A stretch of DNA of 32,741 bases from Myxococcales bacterium (GTDB taxonomy: Bacteria; Myxococcota_A; Polyangia; Polyangiales; Houyiibacteriaceae), in assembly GCA_024640845.1 (NCBI GenBank), contig JAHEEE010000038.1, positions 4,713 to 37,453 of the forward strand, given 5' to 3'. The stretch's first letter is position 1, and the number at the start of each line of letters is the position of its first letter. The position numbers were made by a program, and so were the translations under genes. The notes under the pieces are model-generated. The model saw nothing but the letters and a program-made list of their open reading frames with translations. It did no database searches and was not told the DNA's origin. Positions 8,310-17,012 of this stretch are shown in pieces.

Positions 8310-8369
8310 TAGCCCATCGGGATCACGATGAGCGCCGAATTGGGCGGAGCTCGATTTTATGTCGTGAGG
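8310..8369 (+). repeat. Dispersed ~60-bp repeat, copy B
   Basis: About 77% identical by hand count to copy A at 3786, and similar to copy C at 29787, in the same orientation. It lies just downstream of the sulfatase gene. The shared core reads CCATCGGGATCACGATGAG. Confidence 0.6.
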
Positions 8370-8414
8370 GACTTGAACCGGAAAGGGCGTTCATGTCGAC
8401 TATCAGCCACGGTC

Positions 8415-10829
8415 TCAGGGTGTCGGCGCTTCCTCGACCTCGATCGTGACCCTCGGGATGTGCCCCGTGAAGCGAGACTTGGCCTCCGACCCGATCCGTT
8501 CGACCACCGGTGTCGCCAAGTCGATCCCGACGTCCGCCGTTTCGTCTGCGGAAAATACCATCGGCTGGGTTCGTTCGATGCGACCCTCTCCGGCCTTTTG
8601 GTCGTTGATGAACAGCGTGCCACTGCCACCCTTGCCGAGCCCGCCGCCGTCGTATGCGAACTCGAAGCGAATGGTCGATTTGCCTGCCGGCAACCGTTTG
8701 GTGCCGGCAATCGTGGTGCGTTCGAGGCCCAGGAAGTTGTAGTCGTATGCGGGCACACCGTCTTTGACGTAAAGCGCCCAGCCGCCGAAGCGGCCGCCCT
8801 GCACCAAGATAGCACCGTTGCCGCCGCTCTTTGGCACGTCGACCTCGGCCGTGATCGTCACCGACTTGTTCTTCACGTTCAAAAAGACGTTTTCGCTCAT
8901 GCCGGTCATTCCCTCGGCTAGCGTGAGAGACGTTCGACCCGCCATCAGGTCGGGACGGCCCACGAGCTCTGCGTTGAACCTGTCGGCGACGCGATCGTCG
9001 ATCGGCAGTACCTGGTTCTTTTTTGCCTCCTTCATGAACAGCGCTTGGAGCTCGGCTAGCTTTTCGGGCTTCTCCGCGGCGAGGTCGTTGACGAGGCTGA
9101 AGTCGGTGCTCGTGTCGTAGAGCTCCCAGATGTCCTCGGCGAGCGGTCGACGCGGCTTCATTTCCCAGGGCGCACGGTGGATGGTTCGAGCGAACCAGCC
9201 GTCGTGGAAGATCGCGCGGTTGCCGAAGATCTCGAAGTATTGCGTCGCATGTCGGCCCTTCGCTTCCGAATCGTCGAAGGTGTAGACCATGCTGACGCCG
9301 TCCATCGGGTGCTGCGGGACGCCGTCGACCTTCTCCGGGAACGGCAGGCTCGCCGCCTCGAGGATGGTCGGGACGACGTCGATGACGTGGTGGAATTGCG
9401 TGCGAAGCTCGCCTTTGGGCTCGATGCCCTTCGGCCAATGAATGACGGTTCCGACTTTGGTCCCGCCGGGGTCCGACGGGACCTGCTTGGTCCAGGTGTA
9501 CGGCGTATCGAACGCGACGGCCCAGCCGGCGGCCATGTGTGGATAGGTCGTGGGACCGCCCCAATCGTCGAGATGCTTGAGCATGTCGGCGACGTGTTCC
9601 TCCACGCCATTGAAGTACGTCATCTCGCTGAACATGCCGTTACGACCGCCCTCGGCGCTCGTTCCGTTGTCGCCATAGATGAGGAAAATCAAGGTGTTGT
9701 CGAGCTCGCCCGTCTCCTCGACGGCTTTCACGACACGGCCGATCTCGTGATCGGTCATTTCCACGAAGGCTGCAAACACTTCGGCCTGCCTCGTGAACAG
9801 GCGCTTCTCGTCTGCGGAAAGGTCGTCCCAATCGGGGATCGCCTCGGGCTTCGGGGCGAGCGGTGTGCCTTCCGGAACGACGCCGTTTTCGATCTGACGC
9901 GCGAGGATTTCCTCTCGCATGCGGTCCCAACCCTGATCGAACTTGCCTTTCCACCGTGCGATCCATTCTTTGGGCACGTGATGGGGAGCGTGAGTCGCGC
10001 CCGGCGCGTAGTAGGCGAAGAAGGGCTTGTCGGGTGTCAGCGCGTCTTGGTACTTGATCCACGCGACCGTCTGGTCGGTCATGTCGGTCAAGAAGTGGTA
10101 GTTGGGATCTTCAGGCAGGTCGACGACGTGCTCCCCGTCGTAGATGAACGGCGCCCACTGATTGGTTTCGCCACCGAGAAACCCGTAGAACTTGTCGAAG
10201 CCCTGGTGGGTGGGCCAGCGGTAGAAGGGACCCGACATGCCTGCTTCCCACGCCGCCAGCTCGTGCCACTTTCCAAAGGCGGCCGTGCTGTACCCATTGA
10301 GTTGAAGCATTTCAGCCACCGGCGCCACCGTGTTCGGGATCTCGCCGGTGTTCCCGGGGAATGCTGTCCCGGTCTCGATGATCGAGCCCATGTTGTTCAC
10401 ATGATGATTCCGCCCGCTCTTCAGCGCGGCGCGAGTCGGCGAGCACAGGGCGGTGGTGTGGAAATTGTTGTAGCGCAGACCCTGGTTTGCGAGCCTTTCG
10501 AAGGTCGGCGTGTTGAAGGGCCCGCCGAACGTGCTGGTGCCAGCGAAACCGAGGTCGTCGACGAGTACAATCAAGACGTTGGGCGCGCCCTCGGGCGCAT
10601 TCACCTCGAATCGCGGCGGCGGCGTTGCGTTGCGAACGTCGAGCTCCGTATAGGTCGGAGGCTCAGGCGCGGGGATCGGAAGCTCGGTCCGATCGAAACT
10701 CTCGTCCCCAGACTCTGGGGCGTCCTGCTCGACGGCCGGTGCCGTCTCTTTCGGAGCGTCCCCTTTTTGGCATCCTGCGGTCAGTACGAGTCCGAAAGTG
10801 GCAGCAGTCCAGAGTGTTCCAAATCGCAT
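8415..10829 (-). CDS. Arylsulfatase-family lipoprotein
   Basis: 804 residues. The signal peptide carries lipobox LTAGC (Cys20), followed by an acidic/proline linker to ~65. The type I sulfatase domain starts at NVLIVLVDDLG (84-94; Asp91/Asp92 bind the metal) and carries the sulfatase signature CSPTR at 129-133, whose Cys is converted to formylglycine in this family. Downstream motifs include GKWHE, and GDNGTSAEGG. A C-terminal beta-rich domain covers ~640-800. The layout resembles bacterial AtsA-like arylsulfatases, which remove sulfate from aryl esters or sulfated glycans. The start is supported by GGGAG seven bases before the ATG. No formylglycine-generating enzyme is in the window. It is probably anchored in the outer membrane or periplasm. 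The true substrate cannot be read from sequence. Confidence 0.92.
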   Translation of the reverse strand: MRFGTLWTAATFGLVLTAGCQKGDAPKETAPAVEQDAPESGDESFDRTELPIPAPEPPTYTELDVRNATPPPRFEVNAPEGAPNVLIVLVDDLGFAGTSTFGGPFNTPTFERLANQGLRYNNFHTTALCSPTRAALKSGRNHHVNNMGSIIETGTAFPGNTGEIPNTVAPVAEMLQLNGYSTAAFGKWHELAAWEAGMSGPFYRWPTHQGFDKFYGFLGGETNQWAPFIYDGEHVVDLPEDPNYHFLTDMTDQTVAWIKYQDALTPDKPFFAYYAPGATHAPHHVPKEWIARWKGKFDQGWDRMREEILARQIENGVVPEGTPLAPKPEAIPDWDDLSADEKRLFTRQAEVFAAFVEMTDHEIGRVVKAVEETGELDNTLIFLIYGDNGTSAEGGRNGMFSEMTYFNGVEEHVADMLKHLDDWGGPTTYPHMAAGWAVAFDTPYTWTKQVPSDPGGTKVGTVIHWPKGIEPKGELRTQFHHVIDVVPTILEAASLPFPEKVDGVPQHPMDGVSMVYTFDDSEAKGRHATQYFEIFGNRAIFHDGWFARTIHRAPWEMKPRRPLAEDIWELYDTSTDFSLVNDLAAEKPEKLAELQALFMKEAKKNQVLPIDDRVADRFNAELVGRPDLMAGRTSLTLAEGMTGMSENVFLNVKNKSVTITAEVDVPKSGGNGAILVQGGRFGGWALYVKDGVPAYDYNFLGLERTTIAGTKRLPAGKSTIRFEFAYDGGGLGKGGSGTLFINDQKAGEGRIERTQPMVFSADETADVGIDLATPVVERIGSEAKSRFTGHIPRVTIEVEEAPTP

Positions 10830-11133
10830 CGCGTGATCTCCCAGAGTTGGTCTCGTTCGTCGAGCCTACGGCAGTGCCCCAAGGAGCGCGAGGATGCCAA
10901 TGGAAATGTGCGCTATTCGATATTTGATCGCGTGACTCGCAGTGCGGACCGGACCTTGCCGACGTCGCTCCCACCGGTCGCCACCAGGCATGAGCTAGGA
11001 TTCCTCTTCATGGAAAAAGCCCCCCATTTCACCAAGCATACCGGGACCCTGCAAGCGGCTCCGAATCGGCTACGGGCCCAATTCGCGTTCCGGCTAACGA
11101 GATCCATAGGTTCGGGCTAATAACTCCTTCGCG
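10830..11133. promoter_or_regulatory. Divergent intergenic region (304 bp)
   Basis: Lies between the leftward sulfatase and the rightward L,D-transpeptidase, so it must hold both promoters. An AT-rich patch around 10915-10930 could be the sulfatase -10 region. No operator or RNA gene was recognised. Confidence 0.35.
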
Positions 11134-12066
11134 GTGCATCGACTCGTTCTGTGTTCTACTTGGATTCTTGTGGCCCTCGCGGTGTCGACGGCAGCGGCTC
11201 AGCGCTTCGCTCTGCCGTCGCAGTTCGACGAGGTCGTCGGCGCCGTGATGGACGTGGCGGCCTCCCGTGAGGAAACGCTATTGGACATCGCGCGTCGGTT
11301 CGACGTCGGCCAGGAGGAGATCCTGCTCGCCAACCCGTCGGTCGACCGCTGGCTGCCGGCCGAGGGCGCGGAGGTGATTCTGCCCACTTCATACGTTCTG
11401 CCTCGCACGCCGCGCGTGGGCCTGGTGCTGAACGTCCCGGAGATGCGGCTCTACTTCTATCCTCCGCGCGAACCCGGGCAGGATGCTGTAGTGCACACGT
11501 ACCCGGTGAGCATCGGACGGATGGACTGGTCGACTCCCCTCGGTCGGGCCAGCATCGTCGAAAAGACGGAGAACCCCGCCTGGCATCCCCCGGAGTCCAT
11601 CGTCGCCGAACGCCTCAGCAACGGCGAGCCTCCGCCAACGACGATTCCTCCGGGCCCGGACAACCCGCTTGGCGGCTTCGCCCTTCGACTGAGCATTCCT
11701 GGCTATCTCATCCACAGCACCAACAAACCGTTCGGTGTCGGAATGCGTGTGACCCATGGCTGCGTGCGCATGTATCCCGAGGACATGGAGCAACTCTTCC
11801 CGCTCGTCCCGATCGGGACGCCTGTGGTCATTCTGAACGAACCGATCAAGGTCGGATGGCTCGGCAATGAGCTGTTCGTCGAAGCTCATCCTCCCCTCGA
11901 GGAGGAGCGCGCACGATGGGACGTGCGAGCGCGCGCGGCGGAGCTCGTTCAACTCGAGAATAGCAAGCGCCCGGTCGTGCTCGACAGCTCTGCCTTGGAT
12001 CAGGCCCTGACTCTGCAGAACGGTATCCCGACGCGGATCGGCCGGGCCAAGGCCGCGGGCCCCTGA
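11134..12066 (+). CDS. LysM-YkuD L,D-transpeptidase
   Basis: 310 residues. Residues 1-22 are a signal peptide ending in STAAAQ. A LysM-like peptidoglycan-binding domain lies at ~40-85 (SREETLLDIARRF, NPSVDRWLP). The YkuD catalytic domain at ~95-240 has His194 and the motif THGCVRM with Cys210, as in the ErfK/YbiS/YcfS group. Members of that group either form 3-3 crosslinks or attach Braun lipoprotein to diaminopimelate. A charged C-terminal extension (240-310) follows. The GTG at 11134 gives a good signal peptide, although no strong ribosome site is seen. It acts in the periplasm. It converges, 30 bp apart, on the Lpp-like gene, its likely substrate. Confidence 0.9.
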   Translation: MHRLVLCSTWILVALAVSTAAAQRFALPSQFDEVVGAVMDVAASREETLLDIARRFDVGQEEILLANPSVDRWLPAEGAEVILPTSYVLPRTPRVGLVLNVPEMRLYFYPPREPGQDAVVHTYPVSIGRMDWSTPLGRASIVEKTENPAWHPPESIVAERLSNGEPPPTTIPPGPDNPLGGFALRLSIPGYLIHSTNKPFGVGMRVTHGCVRMYPEDMEQLFPLVPIGTPVVILNEPIKVGWLGNELFVEAHPPLEEERARWDVRARAAELVQLENSKRPVVLDSSALDQALTLQNGIPTRIGRAKAAGP

Positions 12067-12096
12067 AGAGGAGCTCGCAGACGAGGCCCGTCGACC

Positions 12097-12402
12097 TTAC
12101 TTGGACATCGCCTTCTTGAACATCCGATCGAGCTTGGCGCCATTGGCCTCGGAGGCTGCCTTGGCATCATCGGCGGATGCCTTGGCTGCCTCTGCGGCCA
12201 CCTTCGCATCGTTGGCTGCGTCGCGCGCAGCCGCCGCGTCCTGCTTGGCCTCATCTGCTGATGCCTTGGCCTCGTCGGCCACGGCTCGCGCATCGTTGAG
12301 ATCGGAGCGCAACTGGTCGATATCGGAGGTCGCGCATCCGATGAGTGGCGCGGCCGACAACGACCCAACGACCAACAACCGGATCAGGGTCTTTCTATAC
12401 AT
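12097..12402 (-). CDS. Lpp/OprI-like alanine-zipper lipoprotein
   Basis: 101 residues. A signal peptide with lipobox LIGC gives a 79-residue mature lipoprotein starting at Cys23. The rest is one continuous Ala-rich helix with ADEAKASADEAK-type heptads, as in the trimeric coiled coil of E. coli Lpp and Pseudomonas OprI. After the anchor it reads DIDQLRSDL, and it ends LDRMFKKAMSK, matching Lpp (IDQLSSDV... LDNM...YRK). The terminal Lys is the residue that L,D-transpeptidases link to peptidoglycan in Lpp. Its neighbours are a YkuD enzyme on each side. Inferred role: a covalent outer-membrane-to-wall tether. GGAAGG lies ~10 nt before the ATG. It is somewhat longer than E. coli Lpp (58 mature residues). 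Confidence 0.85.
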   Translation of the reverse strand: MYRKTLIRLLVVGSLSAAPLIGCATSDIDQLRSDLNDARAVADEAKASADEAKQDAAAARDAANDAKVAAEAAKASADDAKAASEANGAKLDRMFKKAMSK

Positions 12403-12504
12403 GGCGGCTAATCCTTCCTGTTCGCGTTCGTAGTTGCCTCGCCGGTTAGGCGACGCGATGTCGACGGCAGTATGGGGTCAAGCAGGCTGCTGCTCAAGCC
12501 CTCG

Positions 12505-13119
12505 TCAGCGCACTTCGACGCGCATTCCAACGCGAATCAAACGTGACAACCTTCGGATTTGATCATTGCTGAGGGCGATACACCCCTGGGTCCAGTTGAG
12601 CGTTTCGTGGACGCGCGAGCTGCTCTTGCCCAAGCCGTGAATGCCGAGTTGTCCGCCCAACGGCGTATCCTGTGGTGGTGGCTCACCTTGCGCGAATGCT
12701 GCTTGGATGCGCTCGTAGTCATCCGCATCGATCCGTCCCAGGTTGAACGCTCGGCGGGCGTGCTCGGGTCTCGGAAAGTCGATCCCAAAGAAGACAAGGT
12801 ATCGGGATCTTGGTTGAATTCGGTTGATTCGGAAGGTGCCTAGCGGTGTCGTGCCGTCCCCGCGCTCCCGGTCGAGGGAAGGGCCACCGCGACCGATGGA
12901 GATGTTGCGGAAACGCTCGACGAGCTTTCCGCTGCGAAACACAGAAAGGGTCTGTGTCTCCGTGTCGACGAGGATCCAGCCCTTGGGCGAGGGGGGCGCG
13001 GCATCCGCGGCGCCTTGCCATCCTGCGAGCCCAATGCACAGCGCGAGTATCCAGGACGCCGATGCCGCAGTGCTGCCGATCCTCCGACCATGGCGCGCGC
13101 GAATCTGCCCCCACCTCAT
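12505..13119 (-). CDS. YkuD L,D-transpeptidase (second copy)
   Basis: 204 residues from the ATG at 13119. This start gives an immediate twin-Arg/basic N-terminus and a hydrophobic signal segment (ASWILALCIGLAG, cleaved near AADA). A longer frame extends to 13290 but would overlap the next gene's end and bury the signal. The YkuD domain spans ~47-204: TPLGTF, IHGLG with His161, and the catalytic TQGCIAL with Cys180. TQGCIA replaces the commoner SHGCIR, which puts it in a different YkuD subgroup from the enzyme at 11134. No LysM domain. It lies 102 bp upstream of the Lpp-like gene on the same strand and may be co-transcribed. Alternative: a carboxypeptidase-type YkuD. Confidence 0.88.
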   Translation of the reverse strand: MRWGQIRARHGRRIGSTAASASWILALCIGLAGWQGAADAAPPSPKGWILVDTETQTLSVFRSGKLVERFRNISIGRGGPSLDRERGDGTTPLGTFRINRIQPRSRYLVFFGIDFPRPEHARRAFNLGRIDADDYERIQAAFAQGEPPPQDTPLGGQLGIHGLGKSSSRVHETLNWTQGCIALSNDQIRRLSRLIRVGMRVEVR

Positions 13120-13249
13120 GATTTCAAGAAAACAATTCTCTCGGCGGAGCGCAACCCCACCGGAAACTTTTGGGTTTCTGGCCAACCTCGGTCGGATCCT
13201 GGGGTCGGATCGTTGGCTCGTTTCGAGTGCAGCAGACTGGTAACCGGCC

Positions 13250-14296
13250 CTACGGGCATTCCTCCTGTGCCTCGCAGGTCGGAGGGTCACACATGGCGCG
13301 AAGCACGTTGGACTCGTTGTCCGTGAAGCCCTCGCAGTCGGTGCTCACCGAGATCGTGCAGCTCTCCTCGGTGCTCAGGGTATAGGACACGCCGGACAAC
13401 CACCCGGAGATGTGGCTCTTCTGGATGTCAGCCCTGATATCGCCCCCTTCCTCGTAGCAGTAGAGGTCCACCCCCGCTCCACTTTGCTGGCTGCCGACGT
13501 TGCGCAGGGTCGATTCGTAGACGGTGAGCGAGGACAGAGCTCGGCCTGGCCATGGGTTCCAAGTGATTGCGTCGTTCCTGTAGGTCTCGACCGTCACGTT
13601 GCACAGGGTGACATTCTCTGGATTGACGCAACTGACCCCCCAGAACTCGCGCGCCTCGATCGTGAGGTCGCGAATGGTCGCGCTTCCGTAGGTGCTCAGG
13701 CCCACGGCACCATAGGGGTCGCCTGTCATGCTGAGCGTCGTCTCCCCCTCGCCCGAGCCGGCGAGCGTCACGTCGACCAAAAGCGCTTGGCTCGGCCACA
13801 AGCCTCCGTCATCCGGTAGCGTCCAATCATGGATCGGCGGCGCGTAGTTACCCGGCGCCAAGAGGATGACCGAACCGCCTGGGGCCGCTGTCAGCACGTC
13901 GTGGAGATCATCGTCAGCTGTCACCTGGATCACGTTTCCAGGGAGCGGCCCACATGGGCTGCTCGTACCGCCCGTGCCGGCGGTGCCGCCGGTACCACCC
14001 ACGCCAGCGCTTCCGCCTGTGCCCCCGGTGCCGCCGACGACACATGTGCACGACGCGTCGGTCGTGTCGTTGTCGCATTGACTCGAATCGCATTGCGTAT
14101 CGAGCTCACAGGAAGACCCCAGCGTTCCGTCGCCGTCGGCTTGGGGGCATCTGAGCGTGCATATGTTGCCGGAGCAGTACTCGTTGTCGGCCGTGCAATC
14201 TGCATCCGTCTTGCACATGGCGACGTTGCAGTTGCTGGCACCGAGGAACAGAGCGAGCACCGCAAAAACCAGGGGCATACACAAACGGCCAGTCAT
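13250..14296 (-). CDS. Secreted beta-helix protein with Cys-rich head and Gly/Thr linker
   Basis: 348 residues from the ATG at 14296. The start is set by a perfect AGGAGG at 14305-14310 with 8-nt spacing; an upstream GTG at 14305 would overlap it. Residues 1-25 are a signal peptide. A Cys-rich segment follows (CKTDADCTADNEYCSGNIC style), of a kind frequent in myxobacterial lipoproteins. Next is a low-complexity linker of GGTGG/GGTAG units, then from ~115 a right-handed parallel beta-helix (pectin-lyase-like) with repeated strand turns (GGSVILLAPGNY, GSATIRDLTIEAREFWG). Catalytic residues were not identified. The Cys-rich head, Gly/Thr linker and globular domain together are characteristic of Polyangia-type exported proteins. 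Probably cell-surface. Confidence 0.82.
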   Translation of the reverse strand: MTGRLCMPLVFAVLALFLGASNCNVAMCKTDADCTADNEYCSGNICTLRCPQADGDGTLGSSCELDTQCDSSQCDNDTTDASCTCVVGGTGGTGGSAGVGGTGGTAGTGGTSSPCGPLPGNVIQVTADDDLHDVLTAAPGGSVILLAPGNYAPPIHDWTLPDDGGLWPSQALLVDVTLAGSGEGETTLSMTGDPYGAVGLSTYGSATIRDLTIEAREFWGVSCVNPENVTLCNVTVETYRNDAITWNPWPGRALSSLTVYESTLRNVGSQQSGAGVDLYCYEEGGDIRADIQKSHISGWLSGVSYTLSTEESCTISVSTDCEGFTDNESNVLRAMCDPPTCEAQEECP

Positions 14297-14304
14297 GCAG
14301 ACCA

Positions 14305-14310
14305 CCTCCT
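14305..14310 (-). promoter_or_regulatory. Ribosome-binding site AGGAGG deciding the beta-helix gene start
   Basis: Consensus Shine-Dalgarno sequence 8 nt before the ATG at 14296. It excludes the GTG at 14305, which overlaps the site. Confidence 0.85.
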
Positions 14311-14487
14311 ACGGTGCTCTACGAGGCAAGCGGTATGCCAACACGCAGGCTGTGATTTACCGCGAAAAGAGCCCCAAGCGAACGCTTCCTCGCGCTCGAT
14401 GCATGCAGAGATTGCGTGCGAGGATCCTTTGGCGAATTCGCTGCGCAGCTCGCGCTGCGATTAAGCACTCCTCGAGACAGTTGCTGC

Positions 14488-15344
14488 CTATGGGCGAATC
14501 AGCTCGGAATCACACTCCGTTGGGGCCGAGATCGGGTTGCAGCGCCCGACGTACCCGCCAGGCACCTTCGCGGAGTACGTGCTGAAGTCGAGGTCCGGCA
14601 CCACGTAATCGGTGCTGACGAAATGCCCGCCGCTCGCCCAGGCCGCTTCTTGAAGCGTGTAGTCGTTGTCGCGCGACTGCTGGGTGTCCGCGTCGGCCCG
14701 GGTTCTCACCATGTAGCCGGCGCCGACCAGCGCTTCGATGCGCTCTCCGTCCGTCAACGAATTGTTCACGTTGAACCAGGCCGCTTCCGGATCCCCCTCG
14801 TCGGAGTTGGCGAACATGATCCGCCCTTCGAGCGAGGGGTGCCCGTCGATGTAGTGGTCGCGTGCTTCGCTCCGGTTCAAGAATACGAACATCACGCGCC
14901 CGCGCGCTTCGGAGAGCGTCAGCCAGCCGCCGTCGAGCACCGCTTCTTCGAGCGTCGCGGCGTCGCCCCGTACGTCGTCGGGCACGATGAGGCGCTCCTT
15001 GGGAAAGACCTGAAGGATCTCCGCATCGATGCTGTCGACCTCTTCCGGCCCGAACGGCAAGGGAATCGTGAACCCGAGATCGAGCGGATCTGAGATCTCC
15101 TCTTCTTTCGCCTCGATCATGATCGTGATCGGCAGATGGCGCCGATTCGCGTCCGACCACTCCTTCACGGTGGTGAGGCAGTCGATGAACGTCAGACAAT
15201 GCGTTTCGAAGTCGATGTCCTGAACGTGCAAAACCTTGAGACCCGGCTCCTGCAGCGATTCGGGTCCGACGTATGGCGGTGGGCCCACGACCCAAAGCCC
15301 GCGAGGGCCGACAGCAATACAGACCAAACGTTGATTCGCAGCAT
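14488..15344 (-). pseudogene. Broken paralogue of the PI-PLC-like lipoprotein (N-terminal deletion and frameshift)
   Basis: The original start is still visible: ATG at 15344 with GGAGG 7 nt upstream encodes a signal peptide (MLRINVWSVLLSALAG). That frame then runs out of register. In another frame, from about 15295 to 14488, the sequence matches the second half of the intact gene at 25381-26490: PPYVGP, then LKVLHVQDIDFET, LPFGPEEVD, EILQVFPKERL, and so on to the matching C-terminus CNPISAP. About 100 residues are missing, including the GTHNSYH and QLEFD active-site regions. There are no internal stops over ~270 codons, so the lesion looks recent, or a downstream start is still used. It could not be an active phospholipase. 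Confidence 0.8.
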
Positions 15345-15351
15345 GTCCAAA

Positions 15352-15356
15352 CCTCC
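15352..15356 (-). promoter_or_regulatory. Orphaned ribosome-binding site of the broken PLC paralogue
   Basis: GGAGG, 7 nt before the ATG at 15344. It leads into a signal peptide that no longer connects in frame with the rest of the gene. Confidence 0.75.
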
Positions 15357-15652
15357 AAAAGCTATGCCCCCGCTCTAGTCCAATTCCCTGGAATGATCTA
15401 CGGGTCCGCAACCAAGGGAGAGCTGACCGCCGTTGGCGCTAGGCCACCAAGTGAAACGGGGTAGCTGACGAGGAAGGCGCGCGCTTCGATCGATGCCTCG
15501 GCGGTCGAGAGTGGGTGCTGTGCAGTGCTTTGCTTGTCGAAGACCTCGGCGGGCCTTTGCCGCATTCGGGGCAGTCGCGGTCGGATCAGCGGCAGGATCA
15601 CCGGCGCCCCTTTTGGCTGGCAGTTCGACGGTCAGACGGCCATCCTCTCGGA
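15357..15652. other. Divergent gap upstream of the MgtC-like gene
   Basis: About 300 bp between the leftward PLC pseudogene and the rightward membrane-protein gene. Short open frames cross it, but none resembles a known protein. No repeat, hairpin with U-tract or RNA gene was recognised. Confidence 0.4.
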
Positions 15653-16891
15653 ATGGAGCCGATCTTCCTGCACCTAGCGGTGGCCTTGGGACTCGGTCTG
15701 CTGGTCGGGGTGCAGCGTGAGCGCGCCGAAGATCCGCTGGCGGGAATTCGCACCTTCCCGCTGATTACGATCTTGGGGGGACTTCTGGCGGAGCTTTCCC
15801 TCAGGCTCGATGCGACTTGGATTTTCGCGGTGGGGCTTTTGAGCCTCGCTGCGGTGCTCGCGACGGGCCACGCGATCACGGGCCAAACGGGCCGCTACAA
15901 GCTCGGACTGACCACGGAAATAGCGGCTCTCTACATGTACATCGTGGGAGCGTTCGTTGCGATGGGCGAGGTCACCATAGGCGTCGTGATGGGCGGGCTC
16001 TGCGCTTTGCTGCTGCACTTGAAGGAGCCGATGGAGGGTTTCGCCGCTCGACTGACCAAAGCCGATGTGAAATCGGTGATGCAGTTTGCCGCGATCGCTC
16101 TGGTGGTGCTCCCGGTGCTTCCCAACCGCACCTACGGCCCGTACGACGTCCTCAATCCGTTCGAGATTTGGCTGATGGTCGTATTGATCGTCGGCATCAG
16201 TTTGGCGGGTTACGTGCTGTACAAGCTGCTCGGTGCTCGAGCGGGGACGTTACTTGGGGGCGTGCTTGGAGGCCTGATCTCGAGCACCGCGGCAACTGCG
16301 AGCTACGCGAGCCGCGCCAAGCATCATCGATCTCTCGCGCCTCAGGTCGCGCTTCTGATCATGGTTGCTTCCACGGTGGCGTACCTGCGCATCTTGGTGG
16401 AGATTGCAGTGGCGGCACCCTCCGTGCTGTCCGCCGTAGCGCCGCCCCTGCTCATCATCTCCCTTGCAAACGTCGTCATCTGCGGTCTGGCGCTCGTCTT
16501 CGTACGCGGGGATGCCGGCGACCTCGCGAAGCAAGACAACCCTTCGGAGCTTCGCGTAGCGCTCGTGTTCGGTGCTTTGTACGGGTTGATCATCTTCGCC
16601 ATTGCAGCGGCCCGGGAAGCCTACGGAGATCCAGGTCTCTACGTGATCGCCACCATTTCAGGCCTCACCGACGTCGACGCGATCACGCTTTCCACCGCCA
16701 ATTTGATCGAGGCGGGTCGCCTCGATCCGGGCTCTGGTTGGCGCGCCATCGTACTCGCGAGCCTCTCCAACTTGGTCTTCAAAGGCGCGCTCGGCAGCGC
16801 GCTTGGAGGCCGAGCACTGCTGAAGTATCTCGCGCCCCTGTTCCTCACTTCGATCGCGGCGGGGATCGCAGTCCTCCTGCTCTGGCAGTGA
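15653..16891 (+). CDS. MgtC/SapB-DUF4010 integral membrane protein
   Basis: 412 residues from the ATG at 15653, which places the start at MEPIFLHLAVALGLGLLVG, the usual MgtC-type N-terminus. The upstream extension of that frame is not protein-like. Residues ~1-140 form the MgtC/SapB domain: GLLVGVQRER, GIRTFPL, TGHAITG. Residues ~170-412 form a DUF4010-type domain with many transmembrane helices (about 11-12 in total), including TLLGGVLGGLISSTAA and ISGLTDVDAITLS. This family is predicted to be an inner-membrane protein; MgtC itself is linked to Mg2+ limitation and ATP synthase control, but DUF4010 members have no firm role. Single gene, with a short gap to the next. Confidence 0.88.
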   Translation: MEPIFLHLAVALGLGLLVGVQRERAEDPLAGIRTFPLITILGGLLAELSLRLDATWIFAVGLLSLAAVLATGHAITGQTGRYKLGLTTEIAALYMYIVGAFVAMGEVTIGVVMGGLCALLLHLKEPMEGFAARLTKADVKSVMQFAAIALVVLPVLPNRTYGPYDVLNPFEIWLMVVLIVGISLAGYVLYKLLGARAGTLLGGVLGGLISSTAATASYASRAKHHRSLAPQVALLIMVASTVAYLRILVEIAVAAPSVLSAVAPPLLIISLANVVICGLALVFVRGDAGDLAKQDNPSELRVALVFGALYGLIIFAIAAAREAYGDPGLYVIATISGLTDVDAITLSTANLIEAGRLDPGSGWRAIVLASLSNLVFKGALGSALGGRALLKYLAPLFLTSIAAGIAVLLLWQ

Positions 16892-17012
16892 CGGAAGCGA
16901 TCCGCGACGAGGCCTCCCGCGTACCCATCCCCCACGCTGCTAGCCCGTGACCAGGAGGTCGCGCGTCGGCGCGAATGGACGGGCGGAAACGGACGCGATA
17001 CGGTTCCGCCTC

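Noticed and set aside
8360-8400. tRNA-3'-end-like sequence (minus strand GGTTCAAGTCCC) within repeat copy B
   Set aside because: The T-stem does not pair, no other tRNA arms are present, and copies A and C lack it.
8323-9564. 413-codon minus-strand frame overlapping the sulfatase gene
   Set aside because: Arg/His/Pro-rich out-of-frame shadow typical of high-GC coding DNA.
9177-11120. 647-codon open frame on the + strand opposite the sulfatase gene
   Set aside because: Antisense shadow of a well-conserved sulfatase. No recognisable protein family.
13120-13290. N-terminal extension of the second L,D-transpeptidase
   Set aside because: It would overlap the end of the beta-helix gene, and it places the signal peptide 80 residues inside the protein.
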